Shown here: positions 8,894 to 17,639 of the stretch, one piece after another
How the letters are laid out: each line of letters opens with the position of its first letter
How positions within the stretch are numbered: position 1 is the first letter of the stretch
Assembly (NCBI GenBank): GCA_964627305.1
Contig: CAZVHP010000003.1
Coordinates: 248,001-312,000, forward strand
From: WJKG01 sp964627305
Lineage (GTDB): Bacteria > Zixibacteria > MSB-5A5 > GN15 > FEB-12
Reading direction: 5' to 3'
DNA: 64,000 nucleotides
Notes under the pieces: model-generated
What the model was told of the DNA's origin: nothing
The model's input: the letters and a program-made list of their open reading frames with translations, nothing else
Databases searched by the model: none
Made by a program: the position numbers and the translations under genes

Positions 8894-9192
8894 TGACAGT
8901 CGCTCCTTTCCGGTCCGTCGGACGGCAAAAAGCCAAATCTACACTTTTTACGGAGAAAGTCAACGGTCGGATGGGCGGTGCACACCATTGACTGCAAGGC
9001 TCTGCAGGCCGGTACTCAGGACCGCCGGTGTGCAGATGATGAACAGCGAAAAGAACTGGCTAAATCCTTGACTTTCCGCTATTTTTCGCCCCTGAGGCCC
9101 GGGTGCGATGGTTTCCGGTGGTCTGAGCATATCGGGGCACCCTGTTTGCTCAAATAGCTGCAGATGTACACACTTGTCGTGATTATGTTATA
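8894..9192. other. Intergenic region between divergent purF and the GAF-HisKA gene
   Basis: About 300 bases without a gene. It contains the purF promoter on the minus strand. For the + gene the only TATAAT (9189-9194) overlaps the ATG itself and has no partner -35 box, so I assign no promoter there. No tRNA or riboswitch fold was recognised. Confidence 0.5.
8936..8963 (-). promoter_or_regulatory. Putative sigma-70 promoter of purF
   Basis: On the minus strand TTGACT (8963-8958) and TAGATT (8941-8936) are separated by 16 bases, five and four matches to the consensus hexamers. Transcription would start about 35 bases before the purF ATG. Confidence 0.5.
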
Positions 9193-9981
9193 ATGAGTGA
9201 CGATTCCTCCAGATACCAGGTGCTTGCCGCCCTCGCCCGTTCCGCAGCCAAAGGTGAGGACTACACCAGATTGGCTCAGCGGGCGCTGGAGCAGACCTGT
9301 CGCCTGGTGTCGCTGAAGGCGGCGGCAGCGTTTCTCTTCGATGAGAATCTGGAGGTGACTCTGCAAGTGGTCCATACCGAGAACGATTCCGTCCGAGAAA
9401 CGCTGCTGGAACTGGAGGAGGATCTGTTCTCGGGTCTGCGAAGAAAGCGTCGCCTGGCGGCCGCCTACTTGTCGTTTGCGTCCGATCCACCGCAGCACTC
9501 GTTCACCCTGCCGCTGTGTTACGGCGAGCAGACGTTTGGGGCTGTCATCGGTCTGCAGGAGGGTGAGCGCACGATCGTTGCCGAGGATGCTTTCCTTGAC
9601 GCGTTTACTTCACTGCTGGCGCTGCAACTGGCTGCCAGCGGGCGTGCCGGCGGAGACGCCGCCGCCGGCAGAGAGAAGCTCGATCAGGAACGGCTCGCCG
9701 CTGTGGTTGAGATGGCGGTTACCGTCAATCACGAAATCAACAATCCGCTCACTGCGATTCTTGGCAATGTGCAGCTTCTGTTGCTCAAGCGTGACGACCT
9801 CGATCAGGAATTGCAGAACAAGCTCAGGACTATTGAACAATCGGCCATGAAGATCAAAGACGTCACCCAGCGGCTGATGCGTCTTAACTCGGTGCGGTCG
9901 ACCAGCTACAATGGCGATACGCGGATGCTCGATTTGCACGACCCTGAAGTGGATGACGAAAAAGCGGGCGACACCGAGTAG
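9193..9981 (+). CDS. GAF domain plus histidine-kinase dimerisation (HisKA) protein lacking the ATPase domain
   Basis: The 262-residue cytoplasmic protein has a GAF-like sensor region (about residues 15-150) and then a HisKA helical hairpin with the H-box EMAVTVNHEINNPLTAIL, phosphoacceptor His180. It then ends with an acidic tail. The N, G1 and G2 boxes of a HATPase domain are absent, so it cannot autophosphorylate alone. It could be a phosphotransfer or dimerisation partner of another kinase such as the one at 20660. Translation start is unsure: an in-frame stop lies directly before the ATG and there is no clear ribosome binding site. A strong hairpin overlaps the stop codon. Confidence 0.75.
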   Translation: MSDDSSRYQVLAALARSAAKGEDYTRLAQRALEQTCRLVSLKAAAAFLFDENLEVTLQVVHTENDSVRETLLELEEDLFSGLRRKRRLAAAYLSFASDPPQHSFTLPLCYGEQTFGAVIGLQEGERTIVAEDAFLDAFTSLLALQLAASGRAGGDAAAGREKLDQERLAAVVEMAVTVNHEINNPLTAILGNVQLLLLKRDDLDQELQNKLRTIEQSAMKIKDVTQRLMRLNSVRSTSYNGDTRMLDLHDPEVDDEKAGDTE

Positions 9982-9995
9982 TTCGGTATCGCCCG
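9965..9995. terminator. Hairpin terminator between convergent genes
   Basis: CGGGCGA-c-ACCGA (9965-9977) pairs with TCGGT-a-TCGCCCG (9983-9995) around a five-base loop: 12 base pairs with one mismatch. It overlaps the TAG of the GAF-HisKA gene and lies between two convergent genes, so it may serve both. Confidence 0.6.
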
Positions 9996-10038
9996 GCGAA
10001 AGACTCTGTTTCATCTGCCCGGCCTGATACCAGGCTAC

Positions 10039-10920
10039 CTACTCAAACTCCAGCTCAAGCGGGTCTTCAGGGACATCAGCGGGCGCTTCATCCTCTTTGC
10101 TTTCCGGGGGGCGTGGCTGATACCGCTGAGGATCAAGCAGCCAGTTGAGCAGATCACGCACGCTCTCGGGATACCTGTCAAGGATGTCGATTCCGTGTGC
10201 GTAGTCGGGGTAGCGAATGACCTGTACGTGATCCAGTTTCCGCTCGAAGTAATCAGCGGAGGCAGCCGCAAGCAGGTCCTCGATGGCGGTCATAACCAAC
10301 ATATCTCCCGTGAATTGCTGCATTGCCGCAAAGGGTTTCATGCCCGCGTATTCTTCTCCGGGGGAGAGCATGGCGATTGCCCGCACCGGCAAAATATCCA
10401 GATCGGCAGCAGCCATCACGGCCGTATTGGCGCCGATCGAGGACCCGATGAAAACCGTATTGGCAGTGTCAATCAGAAGGTCGACCTGATCGTTTCTCAT
10501 GAACTGGCGGAGCATCTGAGCTATATCGAGCGGCATCTGCTGGAGGTGCTCGTTACGCATGTTTACGTGCGATACTGAGAACTTGCCGAGCTGGGTCGAT
10601 CGCCCGTGTCCGCGAAGGTCAACAACCAGGATGTGGGGATGCGCGATCGGCTTGGCCTTCTTGTCGAGGAAGCGCCGGGAGATGCTCTGAATCAGCCCAT
10701 TCCAACTGGTGTGATCCTGTGCCCGCTGGTGCAACAGCACCCACAGCGGTGCCGGATTGTCGGCTACCGGCGAGGGGGTGAGCCAGCCGTACATGACCAG
10801 CTCATCAGCAGTCTCAAACCGCAGTTCGATCACATCATCGGTCTGCCGAGCCGATACGCTGACAGCCAGCAGCACCCATACTGCCAGCAGCGTCGCCCAC
10901 AATGATGCTCGTCTGTTCAT
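10039..10920 (-). CDS. Exported alpha/beta hydrolase
   Basis: The 293-residue product starts with a signal peptide (MNRRASLWATLL..., cleavage near ARQ). The hydrolase fold is shown by LWVLLHQR in the oxyanion strand, VVDLRGHGRS, the nucleophile elbow G-S-S161-I-G and a late YAHGID that would supply the catalytic His. An acidic, Pro-rich tail (ESKEDEAPADVPEDP) follows the fold. The substrate cannot be told; dienelactone hydrolase or esterase-like are possible. It is probably transcribed separately from the next minus-strand gene, 115 bases away. Confidence 0.8.
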   Translation of the reverse strand: MNRRASLWATLLAVWVLLAVSVSARQTDDVIELRFETADELVMYGWLTPSPVADNPAPLWVLLHQRAQDHTSWNGLIQSISRRFLDKKAKPIAHPHILVVDLRGHGRSTQLGKFSVSHVNMRNEHLQQMPLDIAQMLRQFMRNDQVDLLIDTANTVFIGSSIGANTAVMAAADLDILPVRAIAMLSPGEEYAGMKPFAAMQQFTGDMLVMTAIEDLLAAASADYFERKLDHVQVIRYPDYAHGIDILDRYPESVRDLLNWLLDPQRYQPRPPESKEDEAPADVPEDPLELEFE

Positions 10921-11035
10921 ACAGCTTTCGACACTCCATCACAAGTGCGGGATGATGCCCCGGGGCAGCACCCAATTGGACACTCCGACGAATCAATGAA
11001 CGTGGACCTTCCACGGTGCAGCCATCAGCTCATTA

Positions 11036-11773
11036 TCAGATATAGGCTTCCAGGAAGGCGTTCAGTTGACTCTCAAGCTTCTGTGCATGGACTCCGTACT
11101 GGTCCATGTCCTTCGTATCGCAGCACTTCTTCATTTCGGCCACGGTCGCCCTGATTGACTGCAGGTCGGTCCAGACCTTGTCCTTCACCTCGGACAACTC
11201 CTCTGGGATGTCGTTCTCGGAGAGTGCCTCGCACCTGGCCGAGAGGGTTTCGGTCGATCCGATGATACCATCCTCGTTGTTCCGGGGCAGATGACTTTCG
11301 ATAATGAGGTTGGCCGTGATAATGATACCATTCAACTGCGGGAAGTGCACCGGCAGGAGGCAGGAGGCGGTGTGCTCGAAGGCATCATGCACCGCCGGCA
11401 TCAGTTCGTAGACCTTGTCCTTGTTCCTGCTCTCGCAGGCGGCAGCGTATTCATTCACCAGTTGGGCGAATTCGGTGCGGGCCTTGACAAATTCCTTCTT
11501 GCGGGCAGTTGTCTTCAACTCCGGGTTCATAGCCATGATAGCCTTCATGTGCTCCTTGAACTTCGGGCCGACGGCCATGAGTGCGTCGTAGTCCTTCTCC
11601 GGCCAGGCAACGTGCCACGCGGGGGCCATTACCTCATGAAAGGTCTCAAAGGGTGTGTGGCCCGCCTCCGCGGCACGGTGAGCGGGGCAGCCTGCTTCCT
11701 TGTGCAGGGGGCTGGCGGCAAAGGCCAGGGCGCCAAACAGGAGCAGTCCGATCAACATACTAACAGTTTTCAT
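11036..11773 (-). CDS. Secreted helical protein of unknown function
   Basis: A 245-residue protein with a signal peptide (MLIGLLLFGALAFA) and an almost all-helical, charged mature part. It has five or six Cys residues (AGCPAHR, AACES, ASCLL, SARCE, KKCCD) but no CxxCH haem motif. The shape recalls four-helix periplasmic proteins, but I do not recognise the family. GGAGG precedes two consecutive ATGs; the second gives better spacing and is used here. It is followed on the minus strand by the alpha/beta hydrolase. Confidence 0.6.
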   Translation of the reverse strand: MKTVSMLIGLLLFGALAFAASPLHKEAGCPAHRAAEAGHTPFETFHEVMAPAWHVAWPEKDYDALMAVGPKFKEHMKAIMAMNPELKTTARKKEFVKARTEFAQLVNEYAAACESRNKDKVYELMPAVHDAFEHTASCLLPVHFPQLNGIIITANLIIESHLPRNNEDGIIGSTETLSARCEALSENDIPEELSEVKDKVWTDLQSIRATVAEMKKCCDTKDMDQYGVHAQKLESQLNAFLEAYI

Positions 11774-11835
11774 CATGGTTCCTCCATAATTGCAGCAGAG
11801 TCTTTGCGAATGATTAGATTTCTGTTTGTCGATTG

Positions 11836-12984
11836 TTAAATGACATTGGTTTCTTCGACCAGGCTGCCCTTGCTGAATCGCTCCATCGACAGGGGAGAGA
11901 TGTCAACCGATGGCTGCTTCCCGGTAATCAGTTCGGCAGCTACCTGTCCGGCTGCCGGCGCGTGCATGAAGCCGTGCCCGGAGAAGCCGGTGATATGCAT
12001 CATACCGCCGACTGATGGTTCCCAGCCGATCACGGCATGGTGATCCGGGGTACTCTCATAGAGCCCGGCCCACTGATTGGCTATCTCGGCGGTCTCCAGT
12101 TGCGGTATGCGATACAGACCTTTCTCCAGCATGGTGTCTGTGTAGTCGGGGTCAATTGATACGTCAAACGACGGTTCCACGTTCTTATCAGCCCAGCCGA
12201 GCAACAGCCCCTTCGATTCCTTGTGGTGATACAGCCCGGAGGCTACATCGACAACCATCGGGAAGAACGGCTTGACGAAATCCAGTTGGCCGGTAGTGAC
12301 GCACTGGCGTCGGATCGGCTCGACTGGCAGATCCACACCGATCATTTTCGCGATCAGGGCGGAGTGCGGACCGGCGCAGTTGATGACGAGGTTGGTGCTG
12401 ATATCACCCCTAACGGTTGATACGCCGGTGATCTTTCGGTTGCTGACGGTGATGCTGTTTACTCCGGCCTCAAGCTCGATGTCCACACCCATGTCGCGGG
12501 CAGCATGCTCGTAACCGGACAGGAATTCATGGGGGTCACCCAGCCCGTCGCGTTTGCAGAAGGTGGCCAGCAGGACATCATCGAGGCGAATGTGAGGTGC
12601 ATACTGCCCGATATCCTCGGGCTTGAGCAACTCGACATCCAGTCCGAGAGAGCGCTGCAGCTCATATTGCTTCTTGTAGGTGGCGACATCGTCCTCGTTG
12701 GTCAGCAGGAACATGTAGCCAACCTGATCAAAGAGGGCATCGGAGCCGGTGTCTTCCTTGAAACGCTCAAAGGCATCGATGGAGAGCATGGACATCTCGA
12801 TATTGACTTTGGTCGAGAACTGGGCGCGGATACCGCCCGCAGCCTTGGAAGTGGCGCCGGAGCCGGTGAACTGCTCCTTTTCCACAAGGACAATGCTTCC
12901 GTAATTCGCCCGCGCCAGATGAAAGGCGACCGACATACCGATAATGCCGCCGCCGATTATGACTGCATCAGCCGTTGATCTCAT
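11836..12984 (-). CDS. FAD-dependent oxidoreductase of the DAO family (sarcosine oxidase beta / glycine oxidase-like)
   Basis: The N-terminus has the dinucleotide-binding motif DAVIIGGGIIGMSVAFHLA, then VEKEQFTGSGATSKAAGGIRAQF, the typical FAD-contact region of the D-amino-acid oxidase superfamily, and a C-terminal HAVIGWEPSVGGMMHITGFSGHG element. Members oxidise secondary or D-amino acids; the substrate here is unknown. I use the ATG at 12984 (GAGG five bases upstream, 382 residues) instead of an upstream TTG at 13008. It is divergent from the CLC gene. Confidence 0.88.
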   Translation of the reverse strand: MRSTADAVIIGGGIIGMSVAFHLARANYGSIVLVEKEQFTGSGATSKAAGGIRAQFSTKVNIEMSMLSIDAFERFKEDTGSDALFDQVGYMFLLTNEDDVATYKKQYELQRSLGLDVELLKPEDIGQYAPHIRLDDVLLATFCKRDGLGDPHEFLSGYEHAARDMGVDIELEAGVNSITVSNRKITGVSTVRGDISTNLVINCAGPHSALIAKMIGVDLPVEPIRRQCVTTGQLDFVKPFFPMVVDVASGLYHHKESKGLLLGWADKNVEPSFDVSIDPDYTDTMLEKGLYRIPQLETAEIANQWAGLYESTPDHHAVIGWEPSVGGMMHITGFSGHGFMHAPAAGQVAAELITGKQPSVDISPLSMERFSKGSLVEETNVI

Positions 12985-13169
12985 GCTGTCCTCGATATCT
13001 AAAGTCAAGCGTTGCCACGTACCGAATTCTCACGCGGAAACTACACAATATGGGCCTGAAGTCAAGTCGTTTCATGGGTTTGCCCGCTTTGGGACGTGGC
13101 TTCAGGGATCGACTGCAGTGCCCTTTTGATCTTGCATACCGGTCAGAAGGGTATACATTGCCGATCGTA

Positions 13170-14921
13170 ATGCAGCTACCGCGGATAGAAAGCTTCGTCA
13201 AGCGGTTTCGTCCTTCGGAAACCGAAATACTGATCGGCCTGTCAGTTGTGGTCGGGTTGGCTACGGCTCTGGGTGCGATAGCATTCATTGCCCTGATCGA
13301 GTACTTCAATGACTTCTTCTTCGGCCTGACGGACCAGATACTCGCTGAAGCCGTCGGCGAGCAGCCGCTGAAGATCTGGTTGCCGATCATTCCCGTGCTG
13401 GGCGGTCTGCTGGTGGGGCCGATCGTGTACAAGTACGCCTCCGAGGCCAAGGGACACGGTGTTCCGGAGGTCATGAATGCTGTCGCGCGTCTGGGCGGCA
13501 TCATCAGGCCCCGTGTGGCGGCGGCAAAGACGCTCGCCTCGGCGATCTGTATCGGCTCGGGCGGGTCCGCCGGTCGAGAGGGACCGATCGTCCAGATCGG
13601 GTCGGCAATCGGGTCGAGCATCGGTCAGGCGTTTCGCATGTCCGGTAACCGGATCAAGATACTCGTCGGGTGCGGCGCGGCTGCCGGGATTTCCTCTGTG
13701 TTCAACGCTCCCATTGCGGGCGTGATCTTCTCCATGGAGATCATCCTCGGCGACTATGCCATCACGACGTTTGCGCCGGTGATCCTGTCCTCGGTGGTGG
13801 CCTCAGTGGTGACCCGCACCGTGCTGGGTGATCATCCGGCGTTCGCCGTACCGAGCTACTCGCTGGTGTCGGCGGCTGAAATCCCGCTGTACATTCTGAT
13901 GGGGGTGTTGCTGGGAGTGCTGGGGGTGGCTTTCACGCGGATGCTGACCATGTTTGAAGACTTCTTCGAGAGGCTGACGATCCCCAACATGCTCAAGCCC
14001 GCGCTTGGCGGGTTGCTGCTGGGGCTGCTGGCCATTTTCTACCCCCAGGTGCTGGCCGACGGCTACGAGACGATTCGCCTGACCCTCTATGGGCAGATGA
14101 GTGTCGTCTTGCTGGTGGTCTTGATCGTGGCGAAGATGGTCGCGACGAGCTTCACGCTGGGGTCAGGCAACTCCGGAGGCGTTTTTGCGCCGTCGTTGTT
14201 CATGGGGGCGGTGGCCGGGGGGGCGTTCGGGTCGCTTGTGCATGTGCTGTTTCCCGCGCATACGGCCACGCCGGGCGCCTATGCGGTGGTTGGCATGGCG
14301 GGGATGGTTGCCGCTGCCACTCATGCTCCCATTACGGCTCTGCTGATCATATTCGAGATGACCTCGGACTACCGCATCATTCTACCCTTGATGGTGACGG
14401 TTGTCTTTGCGGCGCTGGTGGCGCGGCGGCTCTATCGTCACTCGATATATACCGCCAAGCTGGCCAGGCGCGGGATCGAGATACAGGGCGGGCGAGACAT
14501 CAACGTGCTCAAGTCGCATACGGTCCGCGAGGTGATGGATGAACAGTTCAGCACGATCGCGGCCTCCATGACCCTGCCTGAGATCCTGCGCAGCATAGAG
14601 GAGTCGGAGGACACCTACTTTGTGGTGACGGGCAGCCGGGGGCAGCTCAAAGGCGTATTCTCGTTTCAGGACCTTCGTTCGGTTCTCAGTCATCCGGAAC
14701 TCAGCGAGCTGATCGTGGCCCAGGACCTGGCGCCCTCGCACACTACGGTGATCCACCCTGACGACAGTCTGGACGAGGCAAATCGCCTGTTCGGCTACAA
14801 GGGGCTTACCATGATCCCGGTGGTCAGCCGGATCGATGACGGCAAGGTCATTGGCGTACTTCGCCGCGACAGACTCACCGACTACTACAACAAGCGCCTT
14901 CTGGACACGCTCCAGCAGTAG
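13170..14921 (+). CDS. CLC-family chloride channel/transporter with C-terminal CBS pair
   Basis: An integral membrane anion channel or exchanger. Signatures visible are GHGVPEV, GSGGSAGREGP with the gating Glu, and GSGNSGGVFAPSLF, all lining the selectivity filter. Two CBS domains follow (about the last 130 residues: VREVMDEQFSTI... and SHTTVIHPDDSL...), probable nucleotide sensors. In the FNAPIAGVIFSMEII segment the position of the E. coli internal proton Glu203 seems to be Ile, as in channel-type members. Start uncertain: ATG 13170 is used; a TTG at 13158 has a better placed AGAAGGG. The next gene starts 64 bases after its stop. Confidence 0.93.
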   Translation: MQLPRIESFVKRFRPSETEILIGLSVVVGLATALGAIAFIALIEYFNDFFFGLTDQILAEAVGEQPLKIWLPIIPVLGGLLVGPIVYKYASEAKGHGVPEVMNAVARLGGIIRPRVAAAKTLASAICIGSGGSAGREGPIVQIGSAIGSSIGQAFRMSGNRIKILVGCGAAAGISSVFNAPIAGVIFSMEIILGDYAITTFAPVILSSVVASVVTRTVLGDHPAFAVPSYSLVSAAEIPLYILMGVLLGVLGVAFTRMLTMFEDFFERLTIPNMLKPALGGLLLGLLAIFYPQVLADGYETIRLTLYGQMSVVLLVVLIVAKMVATSFTLGSGNSGGVFAPSLFMGAVAGGAFGSLVHVLFPAHTATPGAYAVVGMAGMVAAATHAPITALLIIFEMTSDYRIILPLMVTVVFAALVARRLYRHSIYTAKLARRGIEIQGGRDINVLKSHTVREVMDEQFSTIAASMTLPEILRSIEESEDTYFVVTGSRGQLKGVFSFQDLRSVLSHPELSELIVAQDLAPSHTTVIHPDDSLDEANRLFGYKGLTMIPVVSRIDDGKVIGVLRRDRLTDYYNKRLLDTLQQ

Positions 14922-14985
14922 ACTCCCGGCGTCAGGAGTGACAACTCTTTGTTGATCACGCCCTCGCGGGGGAGTAGATTTCAGC

Positions 14986-17298
14986 ATGGTCTCTGAATTC
15001 CGCAGGCTCAGACAGGACCTTGAGTGTCACCGTGCCGAGGTTGATGGTCAGGTCGTGTACAACATCAAGGACCCGATCACCAAGAGCTACTTCCGGGTTC
15101 GGGAGCCGGAATACTGGCTCATTCAGCAGTTCGATGGCCGGACCGACTTCGAGACAGCAGCCGCTGAGTTTCGCAAGAAATACAGCATGAACCTAAGCGC
15201 TGAACAGGTGGCGCAGTTTGCGCAGGCGCTGGAGAAGCTGTACTTTCTGGAAGGTTCGCGCGCCGAACAGGCGACGTCGCGTTCGAGCTATATCGGCGGC
15301 GATGGCAGCTCGCTGTTCTCCCGGCTGCTGCTGATCAAGATCAAGGCCTTCAATCCCGAGCGATTGCTGGACTGGCTGGTGCGGTTGTACCGTCCGTTTC
15401 ACTCTCGCTTCTGGTTCGTCCTGAGTGCGCTGTTCATTCTGCTCGGGGTCGGCGTGCTGTTCGCCAATATAGAGACCTTCAGCGTCAACCTGTTCGAGAT
15501 CTTCAACCTCGCGTCGGTAGTGACGATCGTACTGGGGCTATTCATCATTGTCTCCCTGCATGAATTCGCGCATGCCGTGGTCTGTCGGTTCTACGGCGGC
15601 AAGGTGCAGGAGATCGGGTTCCTGCTGCTGTTTTTCCAGCCGTGTTTCTATTCTGACCTGAGCGACGCCTGGTTGTTTCCACGCAAGTCGCAGCGGCTGG
15701 CGGTCACCTTCGCCGGACCGTACATGCAGTTCCTGTTACTGGCGATAGCCGTAGTCCTTTGGCGTCTCACCGTGCCGGGGCAGCCTTTCAACGAGTTGAT
15801 GCGGATAATCGCGATCGTCTGCTGGGTGACCATTCTGTTCAACTTCCTGCCGCTGATCAAGCTCGACGGCTATTACCTCTTGTCGGACTGGCTGGATATC
15901 GCCAATCTGCGTTCCAGGTCGTTTGAATACTTCTCCAACGTCTTCAAGCGACGGGTGCTCGGCTGGCCGATCGAGCCGATTGACCTGCCGCGGCGACAGC
16001 GACGGATTCTGGTGGCATACGCAGCTATCGCCGGACTGTACACGGTGGCGCTGCTGGGGTATCTGCTGGTGCTGGCCGGCCGTTTTTTGCTTGCGAAGGC
16101 GGGAGTCCTGGGGTTGCTTGCCTTGGTGGCGGCGCTGCTGCTGAGCATGCGCACCTACCTGGTGGCGTTAGCCAGGGGAACCGTTCAACATTTCAGGTAT
16201 ATGAAAGCACTGCTGAAAAAGCCCGTTCGTCTGACCACCTATGCGGTGATAGTGATTGTACTCGTGGTATTGGCGCTGGTGGTGCCGTTTGATCACCGGG
16301 TGTCCGGAGAGGTTGTGGTGCGGCCGACGGCGCGCTTCAGTGTCCTGTTCAATGACTTTGGACTGCTGGAGAGCAGGTTCGAGGTGGGTGGAGCGGAGCC
16401 GCGCAATACCAGTACCTATTTGCAGATGACCTCCACTGATATGGCGCGACTGGAGGTGCTGCCGACGGTGCAGGACGGACAACACGTGCACGTGGGGGAC
16501 ACGGTTGCCATAGTGATCTCGAACCAGGTATCCAGCGAGATCAGGGCAGCGCAATCGGAGCTTCGAAGGCTGGAGCAGCAACTCGCCCTGCTGAAGTCAC
16601 CGCCGAAACGAGAGGAGGTCGAACGTGCACAGGCGGAAGTGAACGCGGCTCAGGCGAGGCATGATCGACTCAAGCGGGAATGGGAACGTGTTCGACAGAT
16701 GCACGCCAAACAGCTCTCCACGCAGGAAGAACTGGAGATGGCACAGTCGGCCTACGAAGTGGCCGTAGCGGAGCTGGCCAACCGTCAGTCCGAACTGGAC
16801 CTGCTCAAGGCTCCGCCGAAGCCTGAGGAGGAGGGGGTGCTCCGCGCCGGAATCGAGAAGCAGCAGGCACAGATGGACTTTCTGGCCAGTCAACTGGACG
16901 CGCAGGTGATCCTGTCGTCGATTGCGGGGGTGGTGAGCATTCAATCCGGCCAAGGCGAGTTGCTCCACGTGGTTGACCGGAGCACCGTCGAGCTGAAAGT
17001 GCCGATCAGCGACTTCGACATCAGCCTCGTGAGAACCGGGCAGCCGGTGACAGCAAAGGTGCGGTCGTTTCCGGAGAGCATTTTCGAGGGCTGGGTGGTG
17101 CATGTGCCACAGGGTGCCACAGGGACCGCCGGCGGCTCCGAGTTTGCCGTGACGGTTGCGGTCGACAACCAAGGCGAACTGCTGCGTGAAGGCATGACCG
17201 GCTACGCCAAGATACATGTCGGGGAGGCGTCGCTGACGAGGCTGCTGCTTCGGAAGGTGACATCGAATCTTCGGGTTGAGTTCTGGTCGTTGTGGTAA
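14986..17298 (+). CDS. RRE/PqqD-like domain - site-2 protease (M50) - HlyD-like adaptor fusion
   Basis: A 770-residue multi-domain membrane protein. Residues about 5-90 form a small winged-helix-like region (YFRVREPEYWLIQQFDGRTD...) resembling the PqqD-type RiPP recognition element often fused to such proteins. Residues 140-400 are a polytopic site-2 protease with HEFAH (192-196) and the second signature N286-F-L-P-x-x-x-L-D294-G. After a final helix near 410, a HlyD/membrane-fusion-protein part follows, with split lipoyl strands around 480-510 and 640-740 and a coiled coil between about 520 and 620. In known families this architecture matures or exports ribosomally made peptides. A 32-codon peptide gene lies 223 bases downstream. 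The assignment of the three domains is firm except the first, which is inferred. Confidence 0.85.
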   Translation: MVSEFRRLRQDLECHRAEVDGQVVYNIKDPITKSYFRVREPEYWLIQQFDGRTDFETAAAEFRKKYSMNLSAEQVAQFAQALEKLYFLEGSRAEQATSRSSYIGGDGSSLFSRLLLIKIKAFNPERLLDWLVRLYRPFHSRFWFVLSALFILLGVGVLFANIETFSVNLFEIFNLASVVTIVLGLFIIVSLHEFAHAVVCRFYGGKVQEIGFLLLFFQPCFYSDLSDAWLFPRKSQRLAVTFAGPYMQFLLLAIAVVLWRLTVPGQPFNELMRIIAIVCWVTILFNFLPLIKLDGYYLLSDWLDIANLRSRSFEYFSNVFKRRVLGWPIEPIDLPRRQRRILVAYAAIAGLYTVALLGYLLVLAGRFLLAKAGVLGLLALVAALLLSMRTYLVALARGTVQHFRYMKALLKKPVRLTTYAVIVIVLVVLALVVPFDHRVSGEVVVRPTARFSVLFNDFGLLESRFEVGGAEPRNTSTYLQMTSTDMARLEVLPTVQDGQHVHVGDTVAIVISNQVSSEIRAAQSELRRLEQQLALLKSPPKREEVERAQAEVNAAQARHDRLKREWERVRQMHAKQLSTQEELEMAQSAYEVAVAELANRQSELDLLKAPPKPEEEGVLRAGIEKQQAQMDFLASQLDAQVILSSIAGVVSIQSGQGELLHVVDRSTVELKVPISDFDISLVRTGQPVTAKVRSFPESIFEGWVVHVPQGATGTAGGSEFAVTVAVDNQGELLREGMTGYAKIHVGEASLTRLLLRKVTSNLRVEFWSLW

Positions 17299-17470
17299 TC
17301 CGTTCCCTTTCGGGAAGAAATTTCCTTGTATAAACATCCGAAATCGCTTTCTTTGGGTTATGGATGCCGTTGAACGGATATGATTTACGCGGGCTCTATT
17401 GACCAGGCGATACGAATGATAGTAGTTTAGATGAGGGTGACGCACCCGTGTATTCATGGGGGAGAAAGCT

Positions 17471-17490
17471 CCTTCCATGGGAATGGAAGG
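17471..17490 (+). promoter_or_regulatory. Hairpin in the leader of the 32-codon peptide gene
   Basis: CCTTCCAT (17471-17478) and ATGGAAGG (17483-17490) form a perfect eight-base-pair stem with a GGGA loop, 31 bases before the peptide start and just upstream of its AGGAGGTG. It may be a processing site, an attenuator or an mRNA stabiliser. Confidence 0.4.
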
Positions 17491-17521
17491 TTCCTAATGG
17501 TCAAACATAGGAGGTGTTACG

Positions 17522-17620
17522 ATGAGTGACTACAAGTTGACCATTGAAGTGCTGGAAGCCCGTATAGCGCCTATTGGCTTGAGCCAGGGCGGGCAGCTTC
17601 GCGGCGGCCCCTGGGGTTAA
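17522..17620 (+). CDS. 32-residue putative secreted/RiPP precursor peptide
   Basis: Too short for ordinary gene calling but well supported: AGGAGGTG (17509-17516) lies six bases before the ATG, the frame ends in TAA, and a strong intrinsic terminator follows 19 bases later. The peptide begins MSDYKLTIEVLEARIAP and ends with a Gly-rich stretch containing GGQLRGGPWG. The first half is leader-like (acidic/hydrophobic, VLEARIAP at residues 10-17). The second half has six Gly, two Gln, one Arg, one Pro and one Trp, and no Cys. Similar L-E-x-R-I-A-P strings occur, as I recall, near the N-termini of exported proteins in Planctomycetes and relatives. Its position after the RRE-M50-HlyD gene makes it the likely substrate of that protein. 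No modifying enzyme such as a radical SAM or YcaO protein is seen nearby. Confidence 0.7.
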   Translation: MSDYKLTIEVLEARIAPIGLSQGGQLRGGPWG

Positions 17621-17639
17621 TCGGGTCGCTTCCAGATCA

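Noticed and set aside
9189..9194. Perfect TATAAT before the GAF-HisKA gene
   Set aside because: It overlaps the ATG and has no -35 partner at 16-18 bases, so it cannot be the promoter of this start.
16597..17478. 293-codon minus-strand frame opposite the HlyD-like part
   Set aside because: Antisense to a recognised domain, no ribosome binding site and no family resemblance; its first codons also cover the peptide leader hairpin.
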